Program-made: the position numbers and the translations under genes
Shown: in pieces, positions 63,721 through 64,000 of the stretch
Numbering within the stretch: the stretch's first letter is position 1
Layout: each line of letters begins with the position of its first letter
Assembly: GCF_024362205.1 (NCBI RefSeq)
Contig: NZ_CP101462.1
Location: 2,260,501 to 2,324,500 of the forward strand
From: Exiguobacterium aurantiacum
Lineage (GTDB): Bacteria > Bacillota > Bacilli > Exiguobacteriales > Exiguobacteriaceae
Reading direction: 5' to 3'
Length of the DNA: 64,000 nt
Notes under the pieces: model-generated
Databases searched by the model: none
What the model saw: the letters and a program-made list of their open reading frames with translations, nothing else
What the model was told of the DNA's origin: nothing

Positions 63721-64000
63721 TTATCTAACTTTTTGTTTCGCTTCTTGTTGATACTTATAGGTGTGAAACAAAAAGTTACAAATAGTAATAGAAGAGTTTA
63801 CCGCCATTACCGCATGATGCCTTGATGCTTTTACCGTTGGAAGGTGTGAATCTCCAGATAAATTTCTTATCTCGGCCAGCCCCTGTATAACATTGTTAAA
63901 CCCACTGAGAATTCGATTAAGACTCTCTTCGAACTTTTTCGCTGCCAGACTTTCTTCATTTTCAACACCACTCTTAGTATCAACTTTCTCCATGTTCAAG
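63721..64000 (-). CDS. Abi_C-like (abortive infection C-terminal) protein, possibly partial
   Basis: Frame open to the right window edge. The visible part is EESLAAKKFEESLNRILSGFNNVIQGLAEIRNLSGDSHLPTVKASRHHAVMAVNSSITICNFLFHTYKYQ, close to the C-terminal domain of abortive-infection proteins (IRNxxGxxH, then HAxxAVN and TY). ATG 63993 is a possible start, but only 7 bp upstream are visible, so whether a longer N-terminal domain exists cannot be told. It would be anti-phage cargo of the tRNA-Leu island. Confidence 0.6.
   Translation of the reverse strand, partial: LNMEKVDTKSGVENEESLAAKKFEESLNRILSGFNNVIQGLAEIRNLSGDSHLPTVKASRHHAVMAVNSSITICNFLFHTYKYQQEAKQKVR

Overview
The window looks like chromosomal DNA of a Gram-positive Bacilli member, most likely Exiguobacterium or a close relative (genus is an inference). 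It carries many Bacillus subtilis-type genes: the coproporphyrin-dependent haem genes hemE-hemH-hemY, TnrA beside an ammonium transporter, a ComK homologue, CssRS, EcsAB, glgC-glgD-glgA-glgP, and the hit / yhaH / hpr / yhaI / prsA / yhaM neighbourhood. The core is moderately GC-rich with compact genes, strong Shine-Dalgarno sites, ATGA overlaps and many bidirectional terminators. The right end, from about 57.4 kb, is clearly more AT-rich.

Layout. 1-6.7 kb: 5' part of addB (to the left edge), a truncated haemoglobin, two small proteins of unknown function, an RND exporter and comK. 6.8-14 kb: cssRS, a Fur-box-controlled 31-residue membrane peptide, the csoR-copA-copZ copper operon, acyl-CoA ligase lcfB with a FadR-type operator, and an EIIA-like protein that lacks its phosphorylation histidine. 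14.2-15.1 kb: an isolated AT-rich phosphotransferase gene. 15.2-22.4 kb: lipoate ligase, a HAD phosphatase, hemEHY, tnrA and amtB. 22.4-31.4 kb: ecsAB, a GlsB-like stress protein, a TcaA-like protein, hit, yhaH, hpr, yhaI, prsA, yhaM and corA. 31.4-43.1 kb: dinB, a lipoprotein, an SLC13 transporter, yheAB, a PucR-type regulator with msmX, an amino-acid ABC pair, pgcA and a sulfurtransferase. 43.1-49.3 kb: the glycogen operon. 49.5-57.4 kb: a class A PBP, an NlpC-like protein with a YufK-like partner, a 30-residue membrane peptide, trmL, an alkyltransferase, queG, tRNA-Gly, a desaturase and a membrane protein.

57.4-64 kb is an integration hot spot. Two 66-bp identical copies of a tRNA-Leu 3' end plus its terminator, at 57471 and 62329, show that one or more elements integrated into a minus-strand tRNA-Leu gene whose intact copy should lie right of the window. 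Between the copies are a membrane/coiled-coil protein of unknown function, a complete IS21-family element with a 5-bp target duplication inside an already decayed gene, a second IS21 remnant with four 22-bp terminal repeats, and decayed coding fragments. To the right lie a GIY-YIG-like nuclease, a 165-residue protein of unknown function, and a gene at the window edge resembling the C-terminal domain of abortive-infection proteins. This cargo is the best place in the window to look for an undescribed (possibly anti-phage) system, but only its edge is visible.

Regulation readable from the DNA: CcpA cre sites (glgC operon, msmX, SLC13 transporter, EIIA-like gene), a CsoR operator between -35 and -10 of csoR, a TnrA box between tnrA and amtB, a LexA box at dinB, a FadR-type box at lcfB, a Fur box at the 31-residue peptide, a sigma-B-like promoter at the GlsB-like gene, and a Fur/PerR-like palindrome at hemE.
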